Origin: Thermatribacter velox
GTDB lineage: Bacteria; Atribacterota; Atribacteria; Atribacterales; Thermatribacteraceae
Direction of reading: 5' to 3'
DNA: 64,000 nucleotides
NCBI RefSeq assembly: GCF_038396615.1
Contig: NZ_CP121689.1
Span: 1,562,001-1,626,000, forward strand
Under the pieces are notes generated by a model. The model searched no databases. It saw only the letters and a program-made list of their open reading frames with translations, and was not told the DNA's origin. The translations under genes and the position numbers were made by a program. This document shows, one piece after another, positions 1-9,240 of this stretch; within the stretch, counting starts at the first letter, position 1, and each line of letters begins with the position of its first letter.

Positions 1-915
1 CTTGAACCCATAAGCAGTTCCTGAAGATAACCCCAGCACAAATCCTGCTTTTCCGGTCGAGAAGAAGTCCCCAGCTCCAGCAAAATTCCAGGTAATTGAT
101 TCAGGCGGAGCAAGTCCCTTCTTGATAATCTCAACCAGCCAGGAAAGAGCATTTTTGGCTTCAGGACTGTCAAAATGGTACCTTCCATTTTCAAACATTA
201 GGCGTCCCTGAGAGTATACAAGAGGCAAGAAAGTTTCAAAAATATCGGGATTGGTTCCGGTGAAAATCAACGGATAGTAACCTTCAGGCTTCACCTCACG
301 GAGTTTTTCGCCAATCTGGGTAAGTTCAGCAAAAGAAGAAGGTAGTCCTGCCCCAATTTCTTCAAGCCAGCTCTTGCGGTAGAAAATGGGGTGACCAATA
401 TAAGTCATGGGCAAAAGGTAGTAATGGCCATCCCAGCCAAGATAATTGGCCATGTTCGGGTTGTAAAGAGCTTTCACTTCCTCTGGCCAGAAATCATCCA
501 CAGGGCTCAGCTTTCCTGTTGCGGCAAGAGTGGCAAGATCAAAGGTCGGATTGTTAGCAAGCACAGCATGCACCGAAGTGTCACCAGTAGTAAGTACTGT
601 TAACCCCTTAGACAGCGCTTCTCCAGGTGTGGCTGGGATTGCTTCAACCTTTATCCCGGTTAGTTCTTCAAAGCGCAACATGTTCATGCAAGTAGCAATA
701 TCCCCTGCCAGTGAGCCAGAGTTAATAAACACAATTTTTTCTACGCCTTTTACAGCTTCCTTCCAGCCTTCAGGAAGGATATACTTATCCGCAAGCAACC
801 TCTCAGGCCAGGGCTTGGGAGCATTCCAGTTGATCTGGCTCCAGGCCATTCCACAGAGCATCAACACTAAAGACACACCAATTAATGCCACCTTCCAGGT
901 TTTTCCGAAAATCAC
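1..915 (-). CDS. ABC transporter extracellular solute-binding protein (partial, C-terminus outside window)
   Basis: The minus-strand frame is open from the window edge to a GTG start at 915-913, giving 305 residues without a stop. I chose the GTG because AGGAGGG lies six bases upstream. The N-terminus is a hydrophobic signal segment ending near AWS. The body resembles family 1 solute-binding proteins: a VFINSGSLAGD-like early strand, a TPGEALSKG stretch, and a later TYIGHPIFYRKSWLEE segment typical of carbohydrate-binding components. It would capture a substrate, probably a sugar, outside the membrane for an ABC importer whose permeases should lie to the left of the window. The substrate cannot be read from the sequence. 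Confidence 0.85.
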   Translation of the reverse strand, partial: MIFGKTWKVALIGVSLVLMLCGMAWSQINWNAPKPWPERLLADKYILPEGWKEAVKGVEKIVFINSGSLAGDIATCMNMLRFEELTGIKVEAIPATPGEALSKGLTVLTTGDTSVHAVLANNPTFDLATLAATGKLSPVDDFWPEEVKALYNPNMANYLGWDGHYYLLPMTYIGHPIFYRKSWLEEIGAGLPSSFAELTQIGEKLREVKPEGYYPLIFTGTNPDIFETFLPLVYSQGRLMFENGRYHFDSPEAKNALSWLVEIIKKGLAPPESITWNFAGAGDFFSTGKAGFVLGLSSGTAYGFK

Positions 916-1200
916 TCTAAACCCTCCTCTCAAAAATTATTGAAACAAGCTCTGAAAAACAAGATACGCGGAACACGTCGAAGAAAAGCCACCACCTCCT
1001 CTGACTTTATCGTTGCCTAAACCCTTAACCTCTCCCAAACTTTTCTACATCATATAGTGATAATACTTTATCGCTTAGTAATAAGCACATAATTTCTATC
1101 CCAGCTTGTCAAGAGTCACTCAAACAGAAAGAGGCTAAGTCAAGAACTCTCCTCCCCCCTTTCCTTTCTTCCCAAAAATGTTCTATCCTGTAGAGGGTGA

Positions 1201-1920
1201 ATGAGGATGAGAAAGGTTACGAGCATCATCTTCATCCTGGTAGGTTTTCTCTTTCTGCTGAGCCCAGAAGTGCTTGCCAAAGATAATTTCCAGGAAGCGC
1301 GTCTCCGCATGGTTCAGGAACAAATCGAGCAAAGAGGCATAACTGATCCGCTCGTGCTTTCTGCTCTGCGCAGCGTTCCTCGTCACGAATTTGTACCTGA
1401 AAACATGAAACCCTTTGCTTATGAGGATACACCGCTTCCCATTGGTTACGGTCAAACCATTTCTCAACCCTATATCGTAGCCCTGATGACTGAAAAAGCT
1501 GGAGTGAAACCTGGAAGTCGAGTGCTTGAAGTGGGTACTGGTTCTGGTTATCAAGCTGCGATACTTTGTGCCATGGGTTGTGAAGTATACAGTGTGGAAA
1601 TCATCAAAGCCCTGGCAGAACGAGCTCGGGAAACACTGGAGCGGCTCGGCTACTCAGCAAAGGTTTTCTGGGGAGACGGCTATTTTGGCCTTAAAGAATT
1701 TGCTCCCTTTGATGCCATAATCGTCACCTGCAGCATAGACCACATACCTCCTCCCCTCATCGAGCAACTGAAAGAGGGAGGCAAAATGGTAATCCCAGTT
1801 GGCCCTCCCTGGAGCATCCAGAGCCTGCTTTTGGTTGAAAAAACCCCTGATGGCATTCGCACTCAGGACTTGGGAGCAGTGCGTTTTGTGCCTCTCACCC
1901 GGACACTGCGGGAAAAGTAG
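1201..1920 (+). CDS. pcm: Exported protein-L-isoaspartate O-methyltransferase
   Basis: The protein has 239 residues. After a basic N-terminus and a hydrophobic segment with an Ala-type cleavage site (VLA at about residue 26) it carries the PCMT domain. Visible motifs are GQTISQPYIVALM, the SAM-binding VLEVGTGSGYQAA and the C-terminal GGKMVIPVG. The family methylates isoaspartyl residues in aged proteins to start their repair. Most family members are cytoplasmic, whereas the signal peptide points to action outside the membrane. ATG at 1207 is an alternative start with a better-spaced GAGGG. The 3' end overlaps by 26 bases the end of the convergent gene to its right. Confidence 0.92.
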   Translation: MRMRKVTSIIFILVGFLFLLSPEVLAKDNFQEARLRMVQEQIEQRGITDPLVLSALRSVPRHEFVPENMKPFAYEDTPLPIGYGQTISQPYIVALMTEKAGVKPGSRVLEVGTGSGYQAAILCAMGCEVYSVEIIKALAERARETLERLGYSAKVFWGDGYFGLKEFAPFDAIIVTCSIDHIPPPLIEQLKEGGKMVIPVGPPWSIQSLLLVEKTPDGIRTQDLGAVRFVPLTRTLREK

Positions 1921-4177
1921 CTTTGCCTTTACCTATCGCCCACCAGAAGACAAGATACGCCAGAAAAGCCACGGCAAAAGCCCAACTCAGACCCCAGAAA
2001 ACAACCAGGAGATGAGCAAGCAACGAAGAAACCACTGAAAAGAAACCGTTGTAGGCAAAAATCAGCGGGAAAAGAGAAGGATCAGTCCGGTGCACTTTTT
2101 GAGATAACCAAGGAAAGGGCATACCACTTGTAAAAGAAATTACAAAAAGGGGAACAAGAACCAGAAAAGGCAAAGTAAGCAATCCTTCTTTGAAAAATAC
2201 CAACAGGAATAAACAGCCACCCAGGTTCAAAAGATGGGAAAGTGCAAATTTCCTGGTTTTTCCCCTCTCCAGTTGCAATTGCACCCAGGTACTTCCCGAA
2301 CCCGAACCCACAAGAAGAACCAGAAGAAGCAGCGAAAAAGTATAAAGAGGAATACCCACAAAAAGCGAAAGAAGAACAAAAAGAGATATCTCGAGAAACA
2401 TGAATCCCGTAGCTGTGCAAATGCTGGCTAAAATAAAAAGCTTCGCCTTTTCGGGAAGGTGTTTTTCTCTTTTTCTCCACAAAGGATAAAAAAGGGCAAC
2501 CAGAGCAAAAACCACAACCATAAAAAGCACCACAAGCACCAGTAAAAAACCAGCACCCCCAAACGGCAACCAGCGTTTTCTCAGATTTTTCCAGGTTTCC
2601 CTGAGCTGCAAAAAGCGGAAAAAATTCCGAAAATAAGGACGTAAATCTGTGGCTGGCCTTATATCAAAAACGCTTCCCTCCTCTCCTTTAAAAAGCAACC
2701 CTTCCACCACCCGGGCATAGCGCTTACCAGTGTCAAAAACCCGCTCCATCTCTTCCAACTCGCCACCGGGGAAATACACCCAGTCAAAGCGATGCTTTTC
2801 CAGTTCTTCGGAAAGCAAGCTTACCTCACCCTTTGCCCAGCCTCCCTTTTTCAGCACCAGCAATGCAAAATCCAGGTTCTTAACCACCACTGAGTTACGA
2901 GCAAGCTCTTCCTTTCCATAGGCACTGTCGAGCAAGGAAACAAGCTTGGGAAGCAGTGAAGGCGGGTTCTGAAGGAAAAAGGAGAAAACCACCACTCCTC
3001 CTTCCCGGATGCGCTCGAGCAAGGATTTCACACCTTCTGCGGTGAACAAAAAGTCCTCAACAAAAGAAAAGCTACCCGGAAATACCGAGGCTCTTCCCAC
3101 AGGAACCCTCACAAAAATGACATCATATGTTTCTTCACTGCGCTCCAGGAAATGCCGGGGAGAAGCAACCACCATCCGAGCAGGAAACGAAGGAACAAAA
3201 TCATCAATAAATCTTGGGAAGGCGCGGGAAGCGGTTACCAGTGTAACCTCCTGCGCCCCAGCATGCCGGGAAACATAGACCTCAAGGCCTCCTCTCCCTT
3301 CAATAACCAGAACCTTCTCGTGCTTTCCACTCCGCAGAGGCAGGCCAAAAAGCAGCGCCTCGAGAAAATCATCAGCAACCTCCCGGGGGAAAAGCTCAAG
3401 CTGGTGATGATCAAAAACCAGCGCAAAAGCCGAAGGTGGAACACCCTGAAAGTGCGTGCTCAAACCAGAGCCCACCCGCATTGAAGGAACCGAAAAGACC
3501 TCGAGCACTTCAAAGGGATTGCGGTAAGTACGGAGTAAGGTGCTTTCTGGAATAAGCAACAAGCTCTTTGAGGGAAGGTAAGGAGAGAGACGCATACCAA
3601 GTGGTAAAAGTAAAAGACAAACCACCAGAGCGAAACAAAGCCACCTCCACCTGGATAGACCTCCCAGAAAACCCAAAAGGGCAAGGATGAGCAAAGCCTT
3701 GGCTTCACTGAGCACCGAAAGAAGTAAAAGGGCTAAAGCTACTCCACATGCAGAACCTAACAGATTCAAACCATAAAAGTGAGGAAAGCGCCGGGGAAAA
3801 CGCTCAAAAGTAACCACCTGCAAAAGGCCGTGGGCCAGAAAAGGAAAAAGGGACAGAAGGATCAGGGAGCAAAGAGAAAGGAAATAATAGGGCTTTACAA
3901 AAAGCTCATACACATCGAAAGGCAAAAATACCAGAGCTGTCCAGAAAGAAATTACAAAACACCCGAAATAAAAAAGGACATCATTTTTGAACCAGTCTGG
4001 AAAGCGAGGAGCAAAGCTCCCGGCGATGCCGTATCCCAAAAGAGCCAAAGCCACCAAAAGCGAAACAAAATGATAGCCAAAAATAAAGGTGAATACCCGG
4101 AAGAGAATCGTTTCGAAAGCCAGAGCCCCTGAAGAAACCAGAAACAGCCCAAACGCCAGCCGCTTTTCTTCCTTCAC
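1895..4177 (-). CDS. Multi-pass membrane protein with spermidine-synthase-like domain
   Basis: This 760-residue protein starts with a bundle of about six hydrophobic helices, including GLNLLGSACGVALALLL. A central soluble domain with a Rossmann-like start (KVLVIEGRGGLEVYV) follows, and a second helical block fills residues about 540 to 750. The order matches membrane-bound spermidine-synthase-like proteins. The glycine-rich loop and the downstream acidic positions are poorly conserved compared with true aminopropyltransferases, so catalytic activity is uncertain. It is convergent with pcm, and their stop codons overlap. The substrate and role are unknown. Confidence 0.75.
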   Translation of the reverse strand: MKEEKRLAFGLFLVSSGALAFETILFRVFTFIFGYHFVSLLVALALLGYGIAGSFAPRFPDWFKNDVLFYFGCFVISFWTALVFLPFDVYELFVKPYYFLSLCSLILLSLFPFLAHGLLQVVTFERFPRRFPHFYGLNLLGSACGVALALLLLSVLSEAKALLILALLGFLGGLSRWRWLCFALVVCLLLLPLGMRLSPYLPSKSLLLIPESTLLRTYRNPFEVLEVFSVPSMRVGSGLSTHFQGVPPSAFALVFDHHQLELFPREVADDFLEALLFGLPLRSGKHEKVLVIEGRGGLEVYVSRHAGAQEVTLVTASRAFPRFIDDFVPSFPARMVVASPRHFLERSEETYDVIFVRVPVGRASVFPGSFSFVEDFLFTAEGVKSLLERIREGGVVVFSFFLQNPPSLLPKLVSLLDSAYGKEELARNSVVVKNLDFALLVLKKGGWAKGEVSLLSEELEKHRFDWVYFPGGELEEMERVFDTGKRYARVVEGLLFKGEEGSVFDIRPATDLRPYFRNFFRFLQLRETWKNLRKRWLPFGGAGFLLVLVVLFMVVVFALVALFYPLWRKREKHLPEKAKLFILASICTATGFMFLEISLFVLLSLFVGIPLYTFSLLLLVLLVGSGSGSTWVQLQLERGKTRKFALSHLLNLGGCLFLLVFFKEGLLTLPFLVLVPLFVISFTSGMPFPWLSQKVHRTDPSLFPLIFAYNGFFSVVSSLLAHLLVVFWGLSWAFAVAFLAYLVFWWAIGKGKATFPAVSG

Positions 4178-4272
4178 CCTGCCCCACCTTCTTATGCTAT
4201 TTTAGCGCAAGAAGGTGGGGGATTAAAATTCAACTTTCAAGAAACAAAGTAGTTACCTGAAGCCAAGCTTCT

Positions 4273-4584
4273 CTACCCCTCAAGTTCCTCTTTCATGCGT
4301 CGGTATTCCTCTTCGCTTATCTCACCGCGAGCATAACGCTTTCTTAAAATTTCCAGGGCTCCGTTTTTGTCGTCTCTGGCTCTTCCAGCACCCTCACTAA
4401 AAAAGCGAAACACCAAGTAAACAAGGAGCACGATTATCAGAAGGCCAATTAACATACCACCCCACCCCCAGCCCATAATAGCCCCGTAAATCGGGCAAAA
4501 ACCACCATATTCAACATCTGCCAGAACAATACCGCCGAAAAACACCGAAAACAACCCGACCAGAACTGCCAGCCACTTATGCAC
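4273..4584 (-). CDS. Small membrane protein with C-terminal SHOCT domain
   Basis: The protein has 103 residues. A signal-like helix covers residues 1-22, a glycine/tryptophan-rich turn precedes a second helix at about 42-62, and the C-terminus is a short amphipathic SHOCT motif (ALEILRKRYARGEISEEEYRRMKEEL). SHOCT segments are small oligomerisation-type motifs at protein ends. The function is unknown. The gene stands alone between convergent and divergent neighbours. Confidence 0.8.
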   Translation of the reverse strand: MHKWLAVLVGLFSVFFGGIVLADVEYGGFCPIYGAIMGWGWGGMLIGLLIIVLLVYLVFRFFSEGAGRARDDKNGALEILRKRYARGEISEEEYRRMKEELEG

Positions 4585-4724
4585 TGCAAACGCTCCTTTC
4601 TATTCTCTACTTTTCCTATTTAGTAACTATTTATTAGAACTGTACCCTATCCCTTCTATTCCCCAGGCTAAAAATTCACAAAAGTAAGCACGTTGGACAC
4701 CAGGTTTCAAAAAGGAGGAAAACG

Positions 4725-4967
4725 ATGCTCACCACAAAAACTCCACCAGATGAAGAGTTACCTGGATACACCACGGAGAATTTCCCGAATCGAATCCACA
4801 CCAAAACAACCGAAAACTATCAGGTTCCTTCATCTTCTAAGGGTTTTGTTCAGTCTTCAACCACTACAGGTTTTCTGTTGAAAGCCTGGGCCAGGAAGAC
4901 TCCCGAAAGGGTGAGCAAAGAACCCAGAAGCTGTAGCGAAGTGGGAACTTTATCCATCAAAAGGTAG
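4725..4967 (+). CDS. Possible small plus-strand ORF, 80 residues
   Basis: An ideal ribosome binding site (AAAGGAGG, 4711-4718) sits six bases before ATG 4725. The predicted peptide is polar, rich in Thr, Pro and Ser, with no recognisable domain. The last 118 bases run antisense to the end of the DMT transporter gene, which argues against it. Only the binding site supports translation. Confidence 0.22.
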   Translation: MLTTKTPPDEELPGYTTENFPNRIHTKTTENYQVPSSSKGFVQSSTTTGFLLKAWARKTPERVSKEPRSCSEVGTLSIKR

Positions 4968-5698
4968 GTGAAAAAGTAGGCTACCACCGGAACCAGCAAA
5001 GAGATGGTGCCCGCTGTGACCGGTCCCAGGTCTCGCACGCTCATAAACCACAACCAGAAACCAATCACTTGAGCAACCAGAGCAAGTAGTAATCCCCACA
5101 ACATACCCTCTACCGGTACTGAAAGGTTAGTATCCAGCAAAAACACCACTGGCACCATGAACAGTGCGGAAAAAAAGTTCACCGAAGCGTTAAAACCGAG
5201 CATATCCTCAGAGGCCATTTTGCGCTTGTAATAAAGCACTCCCACCGCCCAGATAAAACCTGCAAGAACCGCAAGCAACGCCCCGGCATCAAAATTAACA
5301 CTCCCCACTGCAGTGATAATTCCCAGAAAAGCAAGCAACGCTCCGACAATCTGGAGAGGGTGCAGTTTCTCCTGATACAGAGAAACTGAAATGAGAATTA
5401 CAAAAAGCGGCTGGGCATAAACCAGTGAAGAAGCAAGAGCTGGGTTCACAGTCAGGTTCACCGCTATGTTAACCACAGTAACAAATAAGGCACCGTTTAG
5501 AAGAGCCGCAATCAGCATCCGGGAACTCAAAAGAGGTTTTCTTGAAAGAAGCAAGAAGAAAACGGCCCCAACAGAAAACCTGATCAGAGAGAGCATATAG
5601 GGAGACATGAACTGGAGCACGATTTTCATAAGCGGCCAGGAAAGACCCCAGGAGAAAAGAACTCCAACCATGGTGAGATACTTGCGGGAGAATGCCAT
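4850..5698 (-). CDS. EamA/DMT-superfamily transporter
   Basis: The protein has 282 residues in ten hydrophobic segments arranged as two repeated halves. It begins with a FSWGLSWPLMKIVL helix typical of EamA proteins, and a second-repeat helix SLLVPVVAYFFTYLLM is visible. These are inner-membrane carriers or exporters of small metabolites, and the substrate cannot be predicted. It is monocistronic on the minus strand, 111 bases downstream of the GGDEF-EAL gene. Confidence 0.88.
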   Translation of the reverse strand: MAFSRKYLTMVGVLFSWGLSWPLMKIVLQFMSPYMLSLIRFSVGAVFFLLLSRKPLLSSRMLIAALLNGALFVTVVNIAVNLTVNPALASSLVYAQPLFVILISVSLYQEKLHPLQIVGALLAFLGIITAVGSVNFDAGALLAVLAGFIWAVGVLYYKRKMASEDMLGFNASVNFFSALFMVPVVFLLDTNLSVPVEGMLWGLLLALVAQVIGFWLWFMSVRDLGPVTAGTISLLVPVVAYFFTYLLMDKVPTSLQLLGSLLTLSGVFLAQAFNRKPVVVED

Positions 5699-5809
5699 GA
5701 ACCCTGTGCCTTACCTCCTTTGCTGCTTCAGTAAATTCAATGATAGAACATCATACGCTCAAAAAAGGGAAATTGCAATCGCTTCGCAGCCCCAAATTAC
5801 CCGTAAAAC

Positions 5810-8800
5810 TCAGTCTTTCCTGTCCTGCGTTCTCAGCAGGAGAGCTTCTATCTCTTCAGGCGGAAGGGGATGGTAGTAGTAATAACCCTGTATCTCGTAA
5901 CACCCCCGGTCCACGACAAATTCAAGTTGCTGACCGTTTTCCACTCCCTCGGCAATGACCGCAGCGTTTATAGACCGTGCCAGTTGAATTATGTTTTCCA
6001 CTATTGCTACATCCCGACGGTTGGAAGGAATCTCCCTGAAAAAGCGACGGTCCACCTTGATGCGGTCAACCGGGAGCATCTTGAGCCTTATAAGCGAGGA
6101 ATAACCCACGCCAAAATCGTCCAGGGCCACCCGCATTCCCAGCTTCTTCAACTCCTGAAGCAAAGCAATTACTTCATCAGGGTTTTGAAAAACAGCACTC
6201 TCAGTAACTTCGAGCTCCAGGTTATCCGGGAAAATACCTGCCTTTTCTACTGCTTTGTGCACTTTATCTGTAAGCTGAGGGTCTCTGAGTTGCGCCGGAG
6301 AAAGGTTAACCGCCACCCGGTGAATTCTGAGGCCCTTCTTCTTCCAGGCAGCAAGCTGGGAGCAGGCAGTTTGCAACACCCACTCCCCAATGGGGATGAT
6401 GAGCCCAGTCTGCTCGGCAAGGGGGATAAAGGAATCAGGAAGCAAAAAACCCAGTTCAGGATGCACCCAGCGCAGAAGAGCCTCAACCCCTACAATGTTG
6501 CCCGTTGCAGCATCAACTTGAGGTTGATAATAAACAACCAATTCTCCCTTATCCAGTGCCCTGTAAAGACCGGAAACCAGCACTTTCTTTTGTTGGGCTT
6601 CTTCTCGGAGCTCTTGCGAACAAAAAGCATAGCAACCACCACCTCTCGCTTTGGCGGCATACATAGCTAAATCTGCAAATCGTATGAGCTCCTCTGGATT
6701 TTCGGCATCCAGAGGATAAATGGCAACCCCACAGCTTGCCGTAAGGAAAAATTCCTGTTTCCCAACGAAAAATGGCTGCTGAAGCCTGTGCAAAAGCCGC
6801 TCTGCAATGGGCACCACTTCCTGAGGGTCACCAAGGTTATCGACTAAGAGCAAAAATTCATCCCCGCCAAAGCGGGCAACGGTATCGTATTCGCGGATGG
6901 AATTGACAAAGCGCCGAGCCACTTCCTTAAGGAGCCGGTCGCCCATTTCATGACCTTCCGAATCGTTGATCACCTTGAAAGCATCAAGGTCGACGAAGAC
7001 CACCGCAACCAGCTTGCCAGTGCGTCGGGCAAGCTGGAGCGCTTTCTGCAGGCGGTCCATGAAAAGCGTGCGATTAGGCAACTCAGTGAGTGCATCGTAA
7101 AAAGCCATATGTCGAAGTTCTAATTCCGCTTCCACCCTTTCCAGAACATCAGCCAGGACGCTGCTCAAAATCTTCAGCGATTCCTCTTGATAGGCAGAGA
7201 AGGACCTTTTGTGCAAAGCTCCCAGGGCCAGAATACCCAGCAATCTCTCGCCCCTTCGAATGGGAAGAACAATCACAGAACGCATGCCTGCTTTTTCAAA
7301 AAACTCCGCAAACTGTTCCTGGCCGAGGGGAAGCTTTTTGATATCACCAACTACAAAAATTTCCTCATTTTTTGCAATTTCCTTTAAAGCAGAAAGGAAC
7401 TTCGCTTGAGATTCTTGAGAATCGCGACAGGTAAAACCAGAAACCTCACCACCAAGATGTACCCTGCAGCGCAGATCGCCTTCCCTGTTAAAAACAAAAA
7501 AGCAACCATAGTCCATATCGTGGCTTTTAAGCAGTTCACCTAAAACAGACTCCAACTCTCTCTCTAAGGAGCCAGGCTGCATCCCCACAAGCTGCGCGGA
7601 AAGGCGAGCCACAGTTTGCTGAGCTTCCAGCTGGGCACGATTTTCTTCAAGGCGCCTCAGGTAGACATTGCGAATATAGAAAACAAGCAGTACAAAGAGC
7701 GCAAAAACAACCGTTACCAGAAGCTGGGCAACGAAAAGCATGGATGAAGAAAATACCCCAGAAAGAGGCAAATTAAACCAGGCCCAGACTTGCATCAGCG
7801 AGAGAGTAACGCTGATGATCGCAAAAGCCCCAAAATTTCCCACAAGAATGGTGGGCAAAAGAAAAGACAAAAGAGGTAGGAAAAGCAAAGGCTGCTCCTT
7901 CGAAAGAGAAACAACCCTCAAGAAAATAAGAAGAGCCGAAAGTGATAAAGCCACGGCAAGTCCCAGATCCCGACGCTTTTCAGGAGTTTTCCAGGCACAG
8001 AGGTAGTAAATCCCCATTCCCAGAAGGATAAACGAAGCTCCCCACAGAAAAGCCTGAGCCTCCAGAGAACGGCCAAGCAGTAATACCGAAATTACCACAT
8101 ACAGGAAACCTCCCAGAATGTGTACTCCAGCCAGATGAGCATAAAGAGCCAGCTTATCTGCTTCGCTCAGCACTTCACCCCTCGCGACTTCACGAGAAAA
8201 GCCCTGCCGCTTCATTCCCAGAAATTCTTGCTGGGTCCTGGAAAAGACAGAAAGCACAGTCACTGGAAAAAGGGCGATGGCTGGTGCCAGGTTGGAAAAC
8301 TCTGTAAAGTGCCCCGGGGAAAAAGCTCGGTCCAGAAAAACACCTAGTGCAACGGAGGAAAAAAGAGAGAAAGCAACCGTAAATCCCATCCTTCTTTGCC
8401 CCGCCTTGTGGAGCCTTCTTGCCCAGCGCAGGAACAGAGCTCCGGAAATCACAGTGAAAGAAACACAATAAAGGTTGAAAAACCAGTTCCAGAAATCAGC
8501 CCGGGGCAGGACTACCCACCCGGAATTACCCTGCAAAAGCTGTTGAGCCGTCCCAGCAAAGCCCGGCAAAAGAGAAAAAATCAAGAGATTCAAAAAAGCC
8601 GGAAAGTAAACCAGGGGGTAGAGCCACCATCTCTTGAGAAGGTGGCTCTCGGTCAAAGTTAGAGAAAAATGGAGAAGTAAGCTGTAGATGGTTGTCCAAC
8701 CCAGGGCAGAGAGACGCTGCCAGAAAAGGGCTTCCTGGTAAGTGGGAGCAACTCTCACCAGCAGAAGACCCAGCGACCACAAACCGAGAAAAGTACATAT

Positions 8801-8920
8801 GGTGTGCAAAATGTGAACTCTTAGCCCATTCCGAAAATGAGCGGTTACGTAAACCGCCAGAGAGAGCGAAGAACAGAAAGCGAAAAACAAACCTATCTTG
8901 AAAAGGTTTTCCGCAAGCAT
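5810..8920 (-). CDS. Membrane GAF-GGDEF-EAL cyclic-di-GMP regulator
   Basis: This 1036-residue protein has an N-terminal block of about eleven membrane helices (residues 1-420), then a short coiled segment, a GAF-like sensor (about 440-590), a GGDEF domain and an EAL domain. The diguanylate cyclase signature is intact (RFGGDEF), and an RxxD inhibitory site (REYD) lies five residues upstream of GGDEF. The phosphodiesterase half keeps EALLRW, the DDFGVGYSSL loop and the KVDRRF segment, so both activities are plausible. It would link a membrane or ligand signal to c-di-GMP level. The HD-GYP protein at 50.6 kb is a second c-di-GMP enzyme in the window. AGGGAG lies rather far (about 13 bases) from the ATG. 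Confidence 0.93.
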   Translation of the reverse strand: MLAENLFKIGLFFAFCSSLSLAVYVTAHFRNGLRVHILHTICTFLGLWSLGLLLVRVAPTYQEALFWQRLSALGWTTIYSLLLHFSLTLTESHLLKRWWLYPLVYFPAFLNLLIFSLLPGFAGTAQQLLQGNSGWVVLPRADFWNWFFNLYCVSFTVISGALFLRWARRLHKAGQRRMGFTVAFSLFSSVALGVFLDRAFSPGHFTEFSNLAPAIALFPVTVLSVFSRTQQEFLGMKRQGFSREVARGEVLSEADKLALYAHLAGVHILGGFLYVVISVLLLGRSLEAQAFLWGASFILLGMGIYYLCAWKTPEKRRDLGLAVALSLSALLIFLRVVSLSKEQPLLFLPLLSFLLPTILVGNFGAFAIISVTLSLMQVWAWFNLPLSGVFSSSMLFVAQLLVTVVFALFVLLVFYIRNVYLRRLEENRAQLEAQQTVARLSAQLVGMQPGSLERELESVLGELLKSHDMDYGCFFVFNREGDLRCRVHLGGEVSGFTCRDSQESQAKFLSALKEIAKNEEIFVVGDIKKLPLGQEQFAEFFEKAGMRSVIVLPIRRGERLLGILALGALHKRSFSAYQEESLKILSSVLADVLERVEAELELRHMAFYDALTELPNRTLFMDRLQKALQLARRTGKLVAVVFVDLDAFKVINDSEGHEMGDRLLKEVARRFVNSIREYDTVARFGGDEFLLLVDNLGDPQEVVPIAERLLHRLQQPFFVGKQEFFLTASCGVAIYPLDAENPEELIRFADLAMYAAKARGGGCYAFCSQELREEAQQKKVLVSGLYRALDKGELVVYYQPQVDAATGNIVGVEALLRWVHPELGFLLPDSFIPLAEQTGLIIPIGEWVLQTACSQLAAWKKKGLRIHRVAVNLSPAQLRDPQLTDKVHKAVEKAGIFPDNLELEVTESAVFQNPDEVIALLQELKKLGMRVALDDFGVGYSSLIRLKMLPVDRIKVDRRFFREIPSNRRDVAIVENIIQLARSINAAVIAEGVENGQQLEFVVDRGCYEIQGYYYYHPLPPEEIEALLLRTQDRKD

Positions 8921-9027
8921 CGGCGCGCAATAACTCCCTCATCTTATGCTAAGAAAAACTGCTCTTTAAGTGCTCACAAAGTTATTTTAGCATGAATAAA
9001 ACGTCTTAACCACTACAAATCAGCACC
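8921..9027. other. Trailer-side intergenic spacer of array 1
   Basis: This short AT-rich gap lies between the GGDEF-EAL start and the oldest, degenerate repeat of array 1. It contains an imperfect inverted repeat (TTATGCTAA paired with TTAGCATGA). No coding potential was seen. Confidence 0.4.
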
Positions 9028-9169
9028 GTTAAATCCCACATAGTTCAGATAAAACCACGCAACCTTCCGGGATGGGTTCGAATGTAAGTTCGGTTTAAAT
9101 CCCACATAGTTCAGATAAAACTGGGAGCCCTGTCAGAAGTCCCACCTGGCCGCCCAAATGGTTTAAATC

Positions 9170-9177
9170 CCACATAG
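9170..9177. repeat. Left target-site duplication of the IS256 element
   Basis: The octamer CCACATAG is part of CRISPR repeat 3 and is repeated at 10516-10523 on the far side of the element. Confidence 0.95.
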
Positions 9178-9208
9178 GGGACTGTACAATAAACTGTGTA
9201 AACCCCTT
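9178..9208 (+). repeat. IS256 element left terminal inverted repeat
   Basis: The outer part begins GGGACTGT and the inner part ends GTGTAAACCCCTT. It pairs with 10485-10515. Confidence 0.9.
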
Positions 9209-9240
9209 TGGGAAAAAGATAAACTTTTACCAAGGGGGTT

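Noticed and set aside
1084-1112. Promoter of the solute-binding protein gene
   Set aside because: A perfect TTGACA (1107-1112, minus strand) has no acceptable -10 box at 16-18 bases.
5870-6670. 266-residue plus-strand ORF
   Set aside because: It is antisense to the EAL domain, which has intact catalytic motifs.
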